A stretch of DNA of 64,000 nucleotides from Companilactobacillus keshanensis (GTDB lineage: Bacteria; Bacillota; Bacilli; Lactobacillales; Lactobacillaceae): NCBI RefSeq assembly GCF_003946205.1, contig NZ_RHOS01000002.1, forward strand, positions 1-64,000, written 5' to 3'. The notes under the pieces were generated by a model that saw nothing but the letters and a program-made list of their open reading frames with translations, was not told the DNA's origin and searched no databases. Position 1 is the stretch's first letter. Each line of letters starts with the position of its first letter. A program made the translations under genes and the position numbers. Positions 1 through 7,832 of the stretch are shown here, piece by piece.

Positions 1-72
1 TAATTCATCTGTTGAATAATGCTCAATATCCTTAGGACTATGTGTATAATTTGTTTTCATTGAAAATGACAT
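1..72 (-). CDS. kduI: KduI, 5-keto-4-deoxyuronate isomerase (5' end only)
   Basis: Only the first 24 codons are present and the gene runs off the left edge. They read MSFSMKTNYTHSPKDIEHYS and onward, which resembles the start of 4-deoxy-L-threo-5-hexosulose-uronate ketol-isomerase as I remember it (a Thr/Ala-His-Ser-Pro-x-Asp-Ile segment near residue 10). The ATG at 70-72 follows a clear GGAGG on the minus strand. KduI isomerises the unsaturated-uronate product 5-keto-4-deoxyuronate on the way to 2-keto-3-deoxygluconate. The kdgT permease for that product lies two genes upstream in the same orientation, which supports the call. The sequence is too short to verify the zinc-binding residues. 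Confidence 0.7.
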   Translation of the reverse strand, partial: MSFSMKTNYTHSPKDIEHYSTDEL

Positions 73-93
73 TTGAAATTCCTCCAATATTTT

Positions 94-348
94 TTAGAAA
101 TAAGATAATTCTGATACTTTTTGCATAAGTTCCGACAAGCTCATGTCTTCTACTTTCTTATCTCTTGCTGAATCTAATATATTACCTTCCATACCGTTGA
201 ACTTTTCAGCTAAGTAATAAGCAGTTAAATATGCAACCAGCTTATTTTTAGCATTAGCTTCAAATCTTTCTTTGTTGTTTTCAACTGGAATTGAGTCAAC
301 AAAATGATAAGCAAATTCTTTTGGATTTAGTATTTGTCTGTCTTCCAT
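94..348 (-). CDS. Small conserved-looking protein of unknown function in the kdu/kdg cluster
   Basis: An 84-residue soluble protein that I do not recognise. It has no signal peptide or membrane segment. It is acidic and probably helical, with a central segment KNKLVAYLTAYYLAEKFNG and a C-terminal heptad-like run ending in VSELSYF. It starts 2 nt after the kdgT stop, with an AAGGAG ribosome-binding site inside the end of kdgT, and is followed 21 nt later by kduI, so it is almost certainly co-transcribed and translationally coupled with both. That position suggests a role in uptake or metabolism of ketodeoxy-uronates, but no motif shows a function. The strong RBS and tight spacing argue that it is a real gene. 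Confidence 0.72.
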   Translation of the reverse strand: MEDRQILNPKEFAYHFVDSIPVENNKERFEANAKNKLVAYLTAYYLAEKFNGMEGNILDSARDKKVEDMSLSELMQKVSELSYF

Positions 349-350
349 AA

Positions 351-1418
351 CTAATCTCCTTTTGCAGCTAACTTAGCATCGTCTTTGGCTTTAAGTTCTT
401 CTTCTTCTTTTTTAGCCATAATTGACTCTGCAAATTTACCTTCGTACTTCTTAGGAACAATTGGTAGTCCCTTTCTACGAGCACGTTTTTCCATGTACAT
501 TGTTACGATAGGTGTCAAGATCGATGTAACCAAAACACTTGTGGCAACGATGGCTGTAGCTGATGAAGCGGTTGAAGCAAAACTTGGATTTGTTTGAGCA
601 ATTGCATATGGAACAGCAACAGCAGCTCCAGCAGTTGAAGAAGCGGCCCATCCAGCAACACCATCTGATCCTGTAAAGAAGCGATCAACAAGTGCCAATA
701 CTGAACCTGAAAGAAGAACAACGATAACACCCATGAAAATACCCATGAATCCTGACTTGAAGATCATACCGAAGTTCAAGCTGTAACCCAGTGTAAATGC
801 GAAGAATGGAACCATTGCAGGAACAACTGGTTTGAACATATTTCTAAATGAGTGATCTAGTGAACCTAATGTGATACCAATAGCAAATGGAATCAATGTT
901 GAAACTAATGCTTGCCATGGAAATTGAGCAATCCCGGCAACACCCATTGTAACCATTGTCATAAATGGTCCTGATTCAATACTGATGAATGGGAATCCAG
1001 CAGCATCTTCGTCACGGTTAAGTGTTGTCATCAAAGCCATGTACAAACCACCGTTAGTTTCATTAAACGAAGCGATAACAGCCAAAACTGAGAATCCGGC
1101 GAATAGTCCTGTGGTAACACCGTGTCTTGGCAAGAAGTGATTAATAATTACACCTAATAATCCGGCTAATAAGACCTTTACAATAAGTAGTGATAAACCT
1201 TTTTTAGCAATGTATCCTGTAGACTTCAAGTCAATTGTTGTTCCAACACTAAAGAAGAACATGAACAAGATAACTGAAGTACCTACTAAGAAGTTCCCTG
1301 TAAAACCTGGATAGAATTTGTCGATTCCTGGCCATAGAGTATTTGTTAATGTTCCAAGGAATAATGGAACGACCATCATACCACCAGGTATTTTTTCGAT
1401 GCCTTTTTTGATTTGCAT
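351..1418 (-). CDS. kdgT: KdgT, 2-keto-3-deoxygluconate permease
   Basis: A 355-aa membrane protein that imports 2-keto-3-deoxygluconate, an intermediate of pectin, hyaluronate and glucuronate breakdown, probably by proton symport. The N-terminus MQIKKGIEKIPGGMMVVPLF closely matches the classic KdgT start. Later family-like segments include TNGGLYMALM, SIESGPFMTMV and WAASSTAGAAVAVP. About ten hydrophobic segments are visible. The protein is slightly longer than the roughly 327-aa E. coli protein because of a charged cytoplasmic tail rich in Lys, Glu and Ala after residue 315. The ATG follows GGGAGG. It is the first gene of an operon continuing into the 84-aa protein and kduI, behind a promoter with a cre site and a palindromic operator candidate. 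Confidence 0.9.
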   Translation of the reverse strand: MQIKKGIEKIPGGMMVVPLFLGTLTNTLWPGIDKFYPGFTGNFLVGTSVILFMFFFSVGTTIDLKSTGYIAKKGLSLLIVKVLLAGLLGVIINHFLPRHGVTTGLFAGFSVLAVIASFNETNGGLYMALMTTLNRDEDAAGFPFISIESGPFMTMVTMGVAGIAQFPWQALVSTLIPFAIGITLGSLDHSFRNMFKPVVPAMVPFFAFTLGYSLNFGMIFKSGFMGIFMGVIVVLLSGSVLALVDRFFTGSDGVAGWAASSTAGAAVAVPYAIAQTNPSFASTASSATAIVATSVLVTSILTPIVTMYMEKRARRKGLPIVPKKYEGKFAESIMAKKEEEELKAKDDAKLAAKGD

Positions 1419-1490
1419 AAAGCTGCCTCCCTCGTGAATTGCTTCACATCTAATTACAAAAAAATATAAGTTTGATAATTTCCAATACAG

Positions 1491-1500
1491 AAACCGGTTT
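1491..1500. promoter_or_regulatory. Palindromic operator candidate for the kdgT operon
   Basis: AAACCGGTTT is a perfect 10-bp palindrome with a central CG, the usual form of LacI-family operators. It lies downstream of the proposed kdgT -10 element, where a bound repressor would block transcription. KdgR/RegR-type LacI regulators control ketodeoxygluconate genes in related bacteria, so this is a plausible site. The regulator gene is not in the window. Confidence 0.5.
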
Positions 1501-1520
1501 TCTCTATATCAAATTATATT

Positions 1521-1560
1521 TATATAGTAACACAGTTTTACATGGTTGCAAGCGTTTACG
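1521..1560 (-). promoter_or_regulatory. kdgT promoter overlapped by a cre (CcpA) site
   Basis: On the minus strand TTGCAA (1546-1551) is followed after 16 bp by TACTAT (1524-1529), with TATATA overlapping. The -35 is embedded in TTGCAAGCGTTTACG (plus strand, 1546-1560), which matches the cre consensus WTGNAANCGNWNNCW at all but the last base. CcpA binding here would compete with RNA polymerase, which predicts carbon catabolite repression of the uronate genes. Confidence 0.6.
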
Positions 1561-1657
1561 AAAAATGTAATGTTACAAATAACCTTGTCAGATCAAGGCT
1601 GTTCCATAATATGGATACGTACCAATCTACAAATAAGTACTGTTCACTTAATATTGT

Positions 1658-1692
1658 GATTAGGGTATACCTAATCTAGTTAGTATTTAACT
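1658..1692. promoter_or_regulatory. Tandem inverted repeats upstream of the aldehyde dehydrogenase
   Basis: GATTAGG-GTATA-CCTAATC (1658-1676) is a perfect 7-bp inverted repeat with a 5-bp spacer. Immediately after it, AGTTA-GTATT-TAACT (1678-1692) is a second inverted repeat, also with a 5-bp spacer, centred 18 bp downstream. Two dyads about two helical turns apart suggest a dimeric regulator binding site. The rest of the 416-bp interval between kdgT and the dehydrogenase contains the kdgT promoter and operator, a small CCTTG/CAAGG hairpin near 1583-1598, and the plus-strand promoter. Confidence 0.4.
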
Positions 1693-1751
1693 GCTAATTT
1701 CACAAATGTAAGAAAAAGACCATTTGCTCAATTATATACAAGCTAAATATC

Positions 1752-1802
1752 TTGACTTAGAGTACCCTCTAATAGTTAAACTTGTATTTGTAAACGTTTT
1801 AA
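1752..1802 (+). promoter_or_regulatory. Candidate aldehyde dehydrogenase promoter with near-cre site
   Basis: TTGACT at 1752-1757 is a good -35, with a weaker -10 in the stretch 1773-1780 (TAGTTAAA). Downstream, TTGTAAACGTTTTAA at 1788-1802 matches the cre consensus at all but the conserved C near the end, so CcpA could block elongation or initiation here. The -10 is poor, so this is a candidate only. Confidence 0.4.
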
Positions 1803-1834
1803 AAGTTTTAAAATTTGAAACTGGAGGAATTACA

Positions 1835-3238
1835 ATGGCTTATCAAACAATCAATCCTTTTACTAATGAGGTTTTAAAAACATATTCTAATGCAACGACC
1901 GAAGATATTGAATCTACGTTGACAACAGAACATGCTTTATATAAAAAATGGCGTAACGAACCAGTTGTAAACCGTTCCGCAGTATTGCATAAAATTGCAG
2001 ATCTTTTGAGAGAAAATGAAGATGAGTTAGGTAAAATAATTGTTGAAGATATGGGGAAACTGTTCAAAGAGGCAGTTGGTGAAGTTGAGTTATGTGCTTT
2101 AATTGCTGATTACTTTGCCGATCATTCTGAAGAATTACTTAAACCTACTAAAATTAAATCCGGCGCTGGGGACGCTTGGGTAGAAAAACATTCAACCGGA
2201 ATCATTATGATGGTTGAACCTTGGAACTTTCCTTACTATCAAATAATGCGCGTATTTGCTCCAAACTTTATGGTTGGGAATCCAATGATTTTAAAACATG
2301 CTTCAAACACACCTGGATCAGCCGTTTCGTTTGAAAAAATCATTAATGAAGCTGGCGCTCCTGTCGGTAGTTTAAAGAACTTGTTCCTATCTTATGACCA
2401 AGTTTCAGATATCATCGCTGATCCACGCGTTCAAGGTGTTGCTTTGACTGGTTCAGAACGTGGTGGTAAATCGGTTGCCGCAGCAGCTGGACAAAACTTG
2501 AAGAAGAATACGATGGAACTTGGTGGTACTGATGCATTTATCGTGCTAGATGATGCTGATTTAAACGAAGTCATGAAAGTCGCACGTAATGTCCGTATCT
2601 ATAACGCCGGACAAGTATGTACATCTTCTAAACGTTTCATTGTGGCTGATAATCTTTATGATGAATTTGTTGATCGTTTAAGCAAACAATTTGCAGATTT
2701 GAAACCAGGAGATCCAATGGATCCTGAAACCACTTTGGCACCAATGTCATCAGCTAGGGCCAAAGAGAAGCTACAAAAACAAGTTGATACTGCAATTGCT
2801 GCTGGTGCTAAAGTAGCTTATGGGAATGAACCAATTGATCTACCTGGACAATTCTTCCCTGCAACAATTTTGACTGATATTAAAAAAGATAATCCTGCCT
2901 ACTCCGAAGAAATGTTTGGACCAGTGGCACATATCTATAAAGTACATAATGATCAAGAAGCAATTGATCTTGCTAATGATTCAAATTACGGACTTGGTGG
3001 TATTACATTCTCAGGCAGCAAAGAACATGGTGTAAAAGTTGCCAGTCAAGTTGAAACGGGTATGGAATTCGTTAATACATTTATGTATACATTGCCAGAA
3101 TTACCATTTGGCGGCGTTAAAAATTCCGGTTATGGACGTGAAATGAGCAATCTAGGATTGGACGCATTTGTTAATGAGCAACTAATTGTTGCCGTAGATA
3201 AACCAAACCTAGATAATTTGGCCGGAGGATTATTCTAA
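1835..3238 (+). CDS. NAD(P)-dependent aldehyde dehydrogenase, succinate-semialdehyde dehydrogenase type
   Basis: A cytoplasmic enzyme of about 467 aa that oxidises an aldehyde to its acid with NAD or NADP. The ALDH landmarks are in order: VEPWNFP near residue 127, the cofactor-loop GSERGG near 206, general base Glu228 in MELGG, nucleophile Cys262 in NAGQVCTSS, and the EEMFGPVAHIY segment. Sequence type is closest to the short GabD-like succinate-semialdehyde dehydrogenases found in lactobacilli, but substrate cannot be read from sequence. I start at ATG 1835 because GGAGG lies just upstream. A start at 1724 would add 37 unconserved residues and overlap the promoter and near-cre. An aldo-keto reductase follows in the same direction. 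Confidence 0.88.
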   Translation: MAYQTINPFTNEVLKTYSNATTEDIESTLTTEHALYKKWRNEPVVNRSAVLHKIADLLRENEDELGKIIVEDMGKLFKEAVGEVELCALIADYFADHSEELLKPTKIKSGAGDAWVEKHSTGIIMMVEPWNFPYYQIMRVFAPNFMVGNPMILKHASNTPGSAVSFEKIINEAGAPVGSLKNLFLSYDQVSDIIADPRVQGVALTGSERGGKSVAAAAGQNLKKNTMELGGTDAFIVLDDADLNEVMKVARNVRIYNAGQVCTSSKRFIVADNLYDEFVDRLSKQFADLKPGDPMDPETTLAPMSSARAKEKLQKQVDTAIAAGAKVAYGNEPIDLPGQFFPATILTDIKKDNPAYSEEMFGPVAHIYKVHNDQEAIDLANDSNYGLGGITFSGSKEHGVKVASQVETGMEFVNTFMYTLPELPFGGVKNSGYGREMSNLGLDAFVNEQLIVAVDKPNLDNLAGGLF

Positions 3239-3268
3239 CAGGACTAGATTTTTTGAAGGCGTTTTCTT

Positions 3269-3274
3269 TATAAT
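3269..3274 (+). promoter_or_regulatory. TATAAT -10 element ahead of the aldo-keto reductase
   Basis: A perfect TATAAT lies 39 bp before the aldo-keto reductase start. No good -35 is found at 16-18 bp upstream, so the promoter may be weak or activator-dependent. It suggests that the reductase is not purely dependent on read-through from the dehydrogenase. Confidence 0.4.
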
Positions 3275-3312
3275 GGAAAGTGCTTTTATAAATTCAGAGG
3301 GGGAAACAAAGT

Positions 3313-4191
3313 ATGAGCATTCCGGATATTGAACTAGCTAATGGTGTTAAGATACCTCAAGTAGGTTTGGGTGTATTTCAAATTAGTGACGAAAATGAAG
3401 TAGTAAACAGTGTCAAGTGGGCCATTGAGGCCGGCTATCGACATATCGATACTGCAAGTTTTTATGATAATGAAGAAGCAGTTGGTGAAGGAATTATAGC
3501 TTCAGGAATAGATCGTTCTAAATTATTTGTTACAACTAAAGTTTGGAACGATATTAGAACATATGACGACACAATGGCCCAATTTCAAAGATCATTAGAC
3601 AAATTAAAATTAGATTATCTTGATCTTTTATTGATTCACTGGCCAGCTCCTGGTTATGAGGAAACATGGCGTGCTATGGAAGATTTATATAAAGATGGCA
3701 AAATTAAAGCCATCGGTGTTTCAAATTTTCAAGACTATCAAATTGAACAATTAATGAAGACAGCAAAAATCAAACCAATGATTGATCAAATTGAGACTCA
3801 CCCATTTAATCAACAAGATAAAATGCACGAATTCTTAAAGAAAGAAAACATAGTTCATGAAGCATGGAGCCCACTTGGTGGTGGTAAAAACAGTGTTCTT
3901 AATAATGAAATAGTTAAGAAAATTGCTGATGTCCACAACAAGTCAGTTGCTCAAGTAGTACTTCGTTGGCATATCCAACGTGGTGAGGTCATTATTCCCA
4001 AATCAATCCATCAAAATAGGATTGAACAAAACATCGATATCTTTGATTTTGCATTGACTGATGACGATATGAAAAAAATTGCCACATTAAATGAAGATAA
4101 ACGTGTTGGTTCAAGTCCTGACAATAAAGAATGGCTTGAAAAATCAAAGGAATTCAATACTCTTGCAGATAGAATCAAAAAAGGACTTTAA
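3313..4191 (+). CDS. Aldo/keto reductase
   Basis: A 292-aa cytoplasmic NADPH-dependent reductase of carbonyl compounds with the (alpha/beta)8 AKR fold. The catalytic tetrad is visible as Asp46 and Tyr51 (HIDTASFYDN), Lys76 (TTKVW) and His109 (LIHWP). The nucleotide-binding end is seen as WSPLGGG and IPKSIHQNRIEQN. It resembles the 2,5-diketo-D-gluconate/methylglyoxal reductase group (AKR5-like), whose members act on many aldehydes, so the natural substrate is open. The ATG follows a strong AGAGGGGG. It lies 74 bp after the aldehyde dehydrogenase and converges on phnW across a bidirectional terminator. Confidence 0.9.
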   Translation: MSIPDIELANGVKIPQVGLGVFQISDENEVVNSVKWAIEAGYRHIDTASFYDNEEAVGEGIIASGIDRSKLFVTTKVWNDIRTYDDTMAQFQRSLDKLKLDYLDLLLIHWPAPGYEETWRAMEDLYKDGKIKAIGVSNFQDYQIEQLMKTAKIKPMIDQIETHPFNQQDKMHEFLKKENIVHEAWSPLGGGKNSVLNNEIVKKIADVHNKSVAQVVLRWHIQRGEVIIPKSIHQNRIEQNIDIFDFALTDDDMKKIATLNEDKRVGSSPDNKEWLEKSKEFNTLADRIKKGL

Positions 4192-4212
4192 TTTTTAATT
4201 AACATATATACA

Positions 4213-4252
4213 AAAAGGCGGTCGAAACTCAATTGAGTTTCGACCGCCTTTT
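4213..4252. terminator. Bidirectional rho-independent terminator
   Basis: A perfect 40-bp palindrome: AAAAGGCGGTCGAAACTC and its complement meeting at AATT. It ends in A-tracts and T-tracts on either side, so it can stop the aldo-keto reductase transcript (plus) and the phn operon transcript (minus), which converge here. Confidence 0.93.
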
Positions 4253-4272
4253 ATTTAAATCATACTTATTGT

Positions 4273-5376
4273 TTAAGAAATTTTTTGACTTAAACCTTCA
4301 ATGACCTTCAAAAGTCTTGTAATATCTTCTGAATAAACTTCACCAATATTTCCAATTCTAAATGTTGGAAGTTCAGATAATTTACCAGGGTAAATTACAA
4401 AACCTGATTCCTTTAATTTATCGTAGAAATTTTTGAAATCAAAATCATCATTTGGATATTTAAATGATGTAATGATTGGTGATTGCCATTCCAGGTCAAT
4501 CAATGGCTTAAAGCCTAACTTCTTCATTCCCTCAGATAATCTTGTTTGATTATCTTGGTAGCGTTCGAAACGTTTTTCAACGCCACCCTCAACTCGTAAT
4601 TCAATTAATGCTTGTGCAAATGCATGAACTACATGTGTTGGCGAAGTAAATCTCCACTTACCATGATTGGCTTCCATTTCATCATATTGACTAAATAGAT
4701 CTAATGAAAGAGTTCTTGCAATATCCGCTGTTTCCTTTAATTTTTCTTTATTGGCGATAATAAATGAAAAACCAGGAACACCTTGAATACATTTATTAGT
4801 ACTACTGATTAAATAGTCTATTTTTAAATCTCCAACAGCGATTGGAATACCACCAAAACTACTCATTGCATCAACAATAGTAATAATTCCTTGCTCGTGA
4901 ACCCACGGAATAATATCTTCAATTGGATTCAAAATGCCAGTAGTAGTTTCACAATGAATCATTGCAAAATGAGTAATTGCTGGATAACGATTCAACATTT
5001 GCTTAACGGATTCAAGAGTAATAGGCTGTTGTTCATCAATTATCAAATCAACATGATCTATCCCATATACATCTGCCATTTGGCCTATTCTCTCACCATA
5101 CGCACCGTTCATAGCAATCATCAAAACCCCATCATCAGGAATGACTGAACTTATTACTGATTCAACCCCATAAGTCCCGCTACCTTGCATCAAAACAGAA
5201 GTATATTTTTCTGAACTAACTTGTGCTATATCAAGTAAAGATCTTCTAATTGTTTGTGTGATACCTTTATAATCTTCATCCCATGTACAATAATCAAATT
5301 CCATAGCTCTTTTAACTGTTGAACTAGTGGTCAAAGGACCTGGAGTTAATAATAAATACTTATTTTCATTTTCCAT
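4273..5376 (-). CDS. phnW: PhnW, 2-aminoethylphosphonate:pyruvate aminotransferase
   Basis: A 367-aa PLP enzyme that transfers the amino group of 2-aminoethylphosphonate to pyruvate, giving phosphonoacetaldehyde and alanine. The start LLLTPGPLTTSSTVKRAM and the FDYCTWDEDYK segment are typical of PhnW. The class-V aminotransferase core shows Asp169 (IVDAMSSFG) and the Schiff-base lysine Lys195 in SSTNKCIQGVPGF. The length is normal for the family. It is the last gene of the phn operon. Its start lies 11 nt inside the end of phnX, so the two are translationally coupled. Assignment is firm because PhnX, which uses its product, is directly upstream. Confidence 0.94.
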   Translation of the reverse strand: MENENKYLLLTPGPLTTSSTVKRAMEFDYCTWDEDYKGITQTIRRSLLDIAQVSSEKYTSVLMQGSGTYGVESVISSVIPDDGVLMIAMNGAYGERIGQMADVYGIDHVDLIIDEQQPITLESVKQMLNRYPAITHFAMIHCETTTGILNPIEDIIPWVHEQGIITIVDAMSSFGGIPIAVGDLKIDYLISSTNKCIQGVPGFSFIIANKEKLKETADIARTLSLDLFSQYDEMEANHGKWRFTSPTHVVHAFAQALIELRVEGGVEKRFERYQDNQTRLSEGMKKLGFKPLIDLEWQSPIITSFKYPNDDFDFKNFYDKLKESGFVIYPGKLSELPTFRIGNIGEVYSEDITRLLKVIEGLSQKIS

Positions 5377-6169
5377 TAGCTATTTTTTCCTCTGATTGAT
5401 TTAAAAATTTAATTGCTTCTGGTAATTCTGATAGATTATTAATAATAATATCAGCATTTGCGTTAGCAAATTCATTTACAACTCTGTGTCTAATAGCTTC
5501 TTTTTCTTCTTCAGATAGAGGATTGAATTCCTGTTCAGAAAGTCCCATCAGGCTACTTCCCTCAACAATTCCAATTGTATTTACACCAGCATTTCTTCCC
5601 TCTTCAATGTCGACAAGAGTATCACCAATTTTAATAAGTTCCTTTGGATTACACAACCCAAATTCAGTCATAATCTTCTGGATCATTTTGGCCGAAGGAC
5701 GACCATCCCCATCAACATCTTCTGAAGTCAAAACTAGTTCCGGACGATAACCCAACTCATAGGCACTATCTTGAACTAATTTCATCATCTCAGGAGTATA
5801 ACCAGTTGTTGTAGCCACACGAATTTCTTGACCCTTTAAATAATTAAATATCTCAAGTGCATATGGCTTCAATTCTGTTGAATCTCTAACATAATCTAAA
5901 AGACACGCTTGAAAATCCTCATATAATTTTCGACGATCTTGAAAATCTGGAAGACGATTATATTCCTTTTCCCACTGTTGAAAAATATCTGGCATTTTTA
6001 ATAATTTTCCAATATGATCCCACTTAGTGATACCCATATCACGACGGATCTCCTGGTCATTTATTTCAATACCTGCGTCATTGAATGCTGTTTTAAAAGC
6101 AATCACTGGTGCCAAACTTCCGTAATCTACGGTAGTTCCAGCCCAATCAAAAACTACTGCTTTAATCAT
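5366..6169 (-). CDS. phnX: PhnX, phosphonoacetaldehyde hydrolase (phosphonatase)
   Basis: A 267-aa HAD-superfamily hydrolase that breaks the C-P bond of phosphonoacetaldehyde to acetaldehyde and phosphate. The nucleophile motif is VVFDWAGTTVDYG with Asp8 and Ala10. The catalytic Schiff-base lysine is Lys49 in MGITKWDH. Spacing matches Asp12/Ala14/Lys53 of the characterised Bacillus cereus enzyme with an offset of four. The late HAD motif is KIGDTLVDIEEGRNAG. The ATG at 6169 with upstream AAAGGAAA is preferred to the in-frame GTG at 6184, which would overlap that site. It lies between phnE and phnW in the operon. Confidence 0.94.
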   Translation of the reverse strand: MIKAVVFDWAGTTVDYGSLAPVIAFKTAFNDAGIEINDQEIRRDMGITKWDHIGKLLKMPDIFQQWEKEYNRLPDFQDRRKLYEDFQACLLDYVRDSTELKPYALEIFNYLKGQEIRVATTTGYTPEMMKLVQDSAYELGYRPELVLTSEDVDGDGRPSAKMIQKIMTEFGLCNPKELIKIGDTLVDIEEGRNAGVNTIGIVEGSSLMGLSEQEFNPLSEEEKEAIRHRVVNEFANANADIIINNLSELPEAIKFLNQSEEKIANGK

Positions 6170-6183
6170 AGTATTTCCTTTCA

Positions 6184-7044
6184 CTACTTAGTTATATACA
6201 TTTGTCTTAATTTAACGGCAATAAATTCTAGCAATATTGTTACTCCGATAATCAAGTAGACAATAAATCCAACTTCATGGAAATCAAAGCTCATTCCACT
6301 AGCCACAAATAATTGATATCCAATTCCACCAGCGCCGGCAGCGGCTCCTACTGCAATCGCATTAGCAAAATTGATCTCTAGTCGAATAAAGGTCCACGAT
6401 ACTAATGATGCAATAATTGTTGGCCAAATTGCTTGGAAAACAATTACCCAAAATTTACTACCTGTTACTTTTAACGCTTCGATAGTCGTTTGATCAATTT
6501 CTTCAATACTCTCAGAATATGCCTTTGTCAGATAGGCAATACTGTGAAAACTTAATCCTAAAATTGCGGCATTAGTACCTAAACCACAAACAATAGAGAA
6601 AATAAGAACCCACACAATTGTCGGTATTGCCCTAATAATTGCCATAACAACTCTGATAATTGCCCCAAAATAGGCATTAGTTAAATTTCTTGAAGCAATT
6701 ACTGCAAAAAGGAATCCAATTACCGCACCAATGATTGTTGTCATAATGGCCAGCAATAAACTAATCCCCAATGCTGAAAGTAATGGCATTACACCGTCGC
6801 TTCCAGCTCTAGGTTGTAGAAAAATTTGATTCAAAGTCATCATTAATCCATGTATAGCATCGCCAATTTTTACATTAGCAGTATCCAAATGTGTCAAAGT
6901 ATATCCTGTTACAGAAAGTAGAACAACCATGACTGCATAAATCATTACACGAGACCAATTAAACTTGCGAAGTTTAATCTTTTTCTCTGGTGGTTGTGGC
7001 TTTTTATACCCACTAACATTTTGAATATCATCACGGGTTATCAT
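6184..7044 (-). CDS. phnE: PhnE, phosphonate ABC transporter permease (second copy)
   Basis: A 286-aa inner-membrane permease subunit of a phosphonate importer. It has a charged cytoplasmic N-terminus of about 30 residues, then six or so hydrophobic segments. The permease EAA-type loop that contacts the ATPase is visible as ESIEEIDQTTIEALKVTGS. FHEVGFIVYLIIGVTILLE near the end is typical of PhnE. It overlaps the other phnE by 4 nt (ATGA), so the two permeases are coupled and probably form a heterodimer. The start ATG is the overlapping one. Confidence 0.9.
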   Translation of the reverse strand: MITRDDIQNVSGYKKPQPPEKKIKLRKFNWSRVMIYAVMVVLLSVTGYTLTHLDTANVKIGDAIHGLMMTLNQIFLQPRAGSDGVMPLLSALGISLLLAIMTTIIGAVIGFLFAVIASRNLTNAYFGAIIRVVMAIIRAIPTIVWVLIFSIVCGLGTNAAILGLSFHSIAYLTKAYSESIEEIDQTTIEALKVTGSKFWVIVFQAIWPTIIASLVSWTFIRLEINFANAIAVGAAAGAGGIGYQLFVASGMSFDFHEVGFIVYLIIGVTILLEFIAVKLRQMYITK

Positions 7045-7832
7045 AAAATCACCTTCCGAATCTGGTTGGATAATACTTCTAACACAATAACAACAATTAT
7101 TATGGCCAAAATTGTCATACCAACGGCATCAAATCGGAAACTTTTGAAATACAGATCAAATATAAATCCGATTCCCGTCCCAGTTAAGATACCAACCAAA
7201 GTGGCATCACGAACGTTGTTTTCAATCATATATAATACCCAACTGATTAAACTGGGCATAATTTGTGGTAAAACAGCTTGGAAAATAACTTGGAAATAAC
7301 TAGCACCGGTAGCTTTTAAAGCCATCATTGTTTCACTAGCCTCATCTTCAATTATTTCCATAAAAGCTCTTATCAAATATCCAACTGTCATCAACAACAG
7401 GGCTAGAAAACCTGTAAAATCACTTTGTTTGAAAGAAAAAAGTAAAATCATTGCCCAAGCTACAAGTGGTATATTTCTAAAGAAAGAAGCAATCCCACGT
7501 ACGATTACATGTACATAATTATTAATTCCAGTGGCTTTGGATCCTAAAATAGCTACAAACAGTGCAATGATAGCTGCCACGACAGTAGAAGAAACGGCCA
7601 AGGCGACCGTTTCAATTAACTTTTGCCAGATACGTGGTAAAAGTTCTACTGATTCTGATGTAGGGGAAAAGTTAACACCTAACCAAGTAAAAGCTTTAGG
7701 GACAGCGGTAAACCCACTGAAACTATCAAAATTTAAAATCCAACTACTTAATGCATAAATACTTCCAATAACAGCTATTATTACTGTCTGTTTGCGATGT
7801 TTTTGAGCCAAAAATTTTATTGGTGAAGACAT
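7041..7832 (-). CDS. phnE: PhnE, phosphonate ABC transporter permease (first copy)
   Basis: A 263-aa membrane subunit with an N-terminal anchor (KQTVIIAVIGSIYALSSWIL), a central group of helices, and an ABC-contact loop EDEASETMMALKATGAS. The segment ENNVRDATLVGILTGTGIGF is characteristic of PhnE proteins. The ATG follows AAAGGAG. Its first base coincides with the last base of the phnC stop codon (TAATG type), and its own stop overlaps the next phnE. Paralogous to its neighbour but clearly divergent, as expected for a two-permease importer. Confidence 0.9.
   Translation of the reverse strand: MSSPIKFLAQKHRKQTVIIAVIGSIYALSSWILNFDSFSGFTAVPKAFTWLGVNFSPTSESVELLPRIWQKLIETVALAVSSTVVAAIIALFVAILGSKATGINNYVHVIVRGIASFFRNIPLVAWAMILLFSFKQSDFTGFLALLLMTVGYLIRAFMEIIEDEASETMMALKATGASYFQVIFQAVLPQIMPSLISWVLYMIENNVRDATLVGILTGTGIGFIFDLYFKSFRFDAVGMTILAIIIVVIVLEVLSNQIRKVIL

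Noticed and set aside
1724-1834. N-terminal extension of the aldehyde dehydrogenase by 37 codons
   Set aside because: It crosses the proposed promoter and near-cre site, lacks an RBS and is not ALDH-like. The ATG at 1835 has GGAGG.
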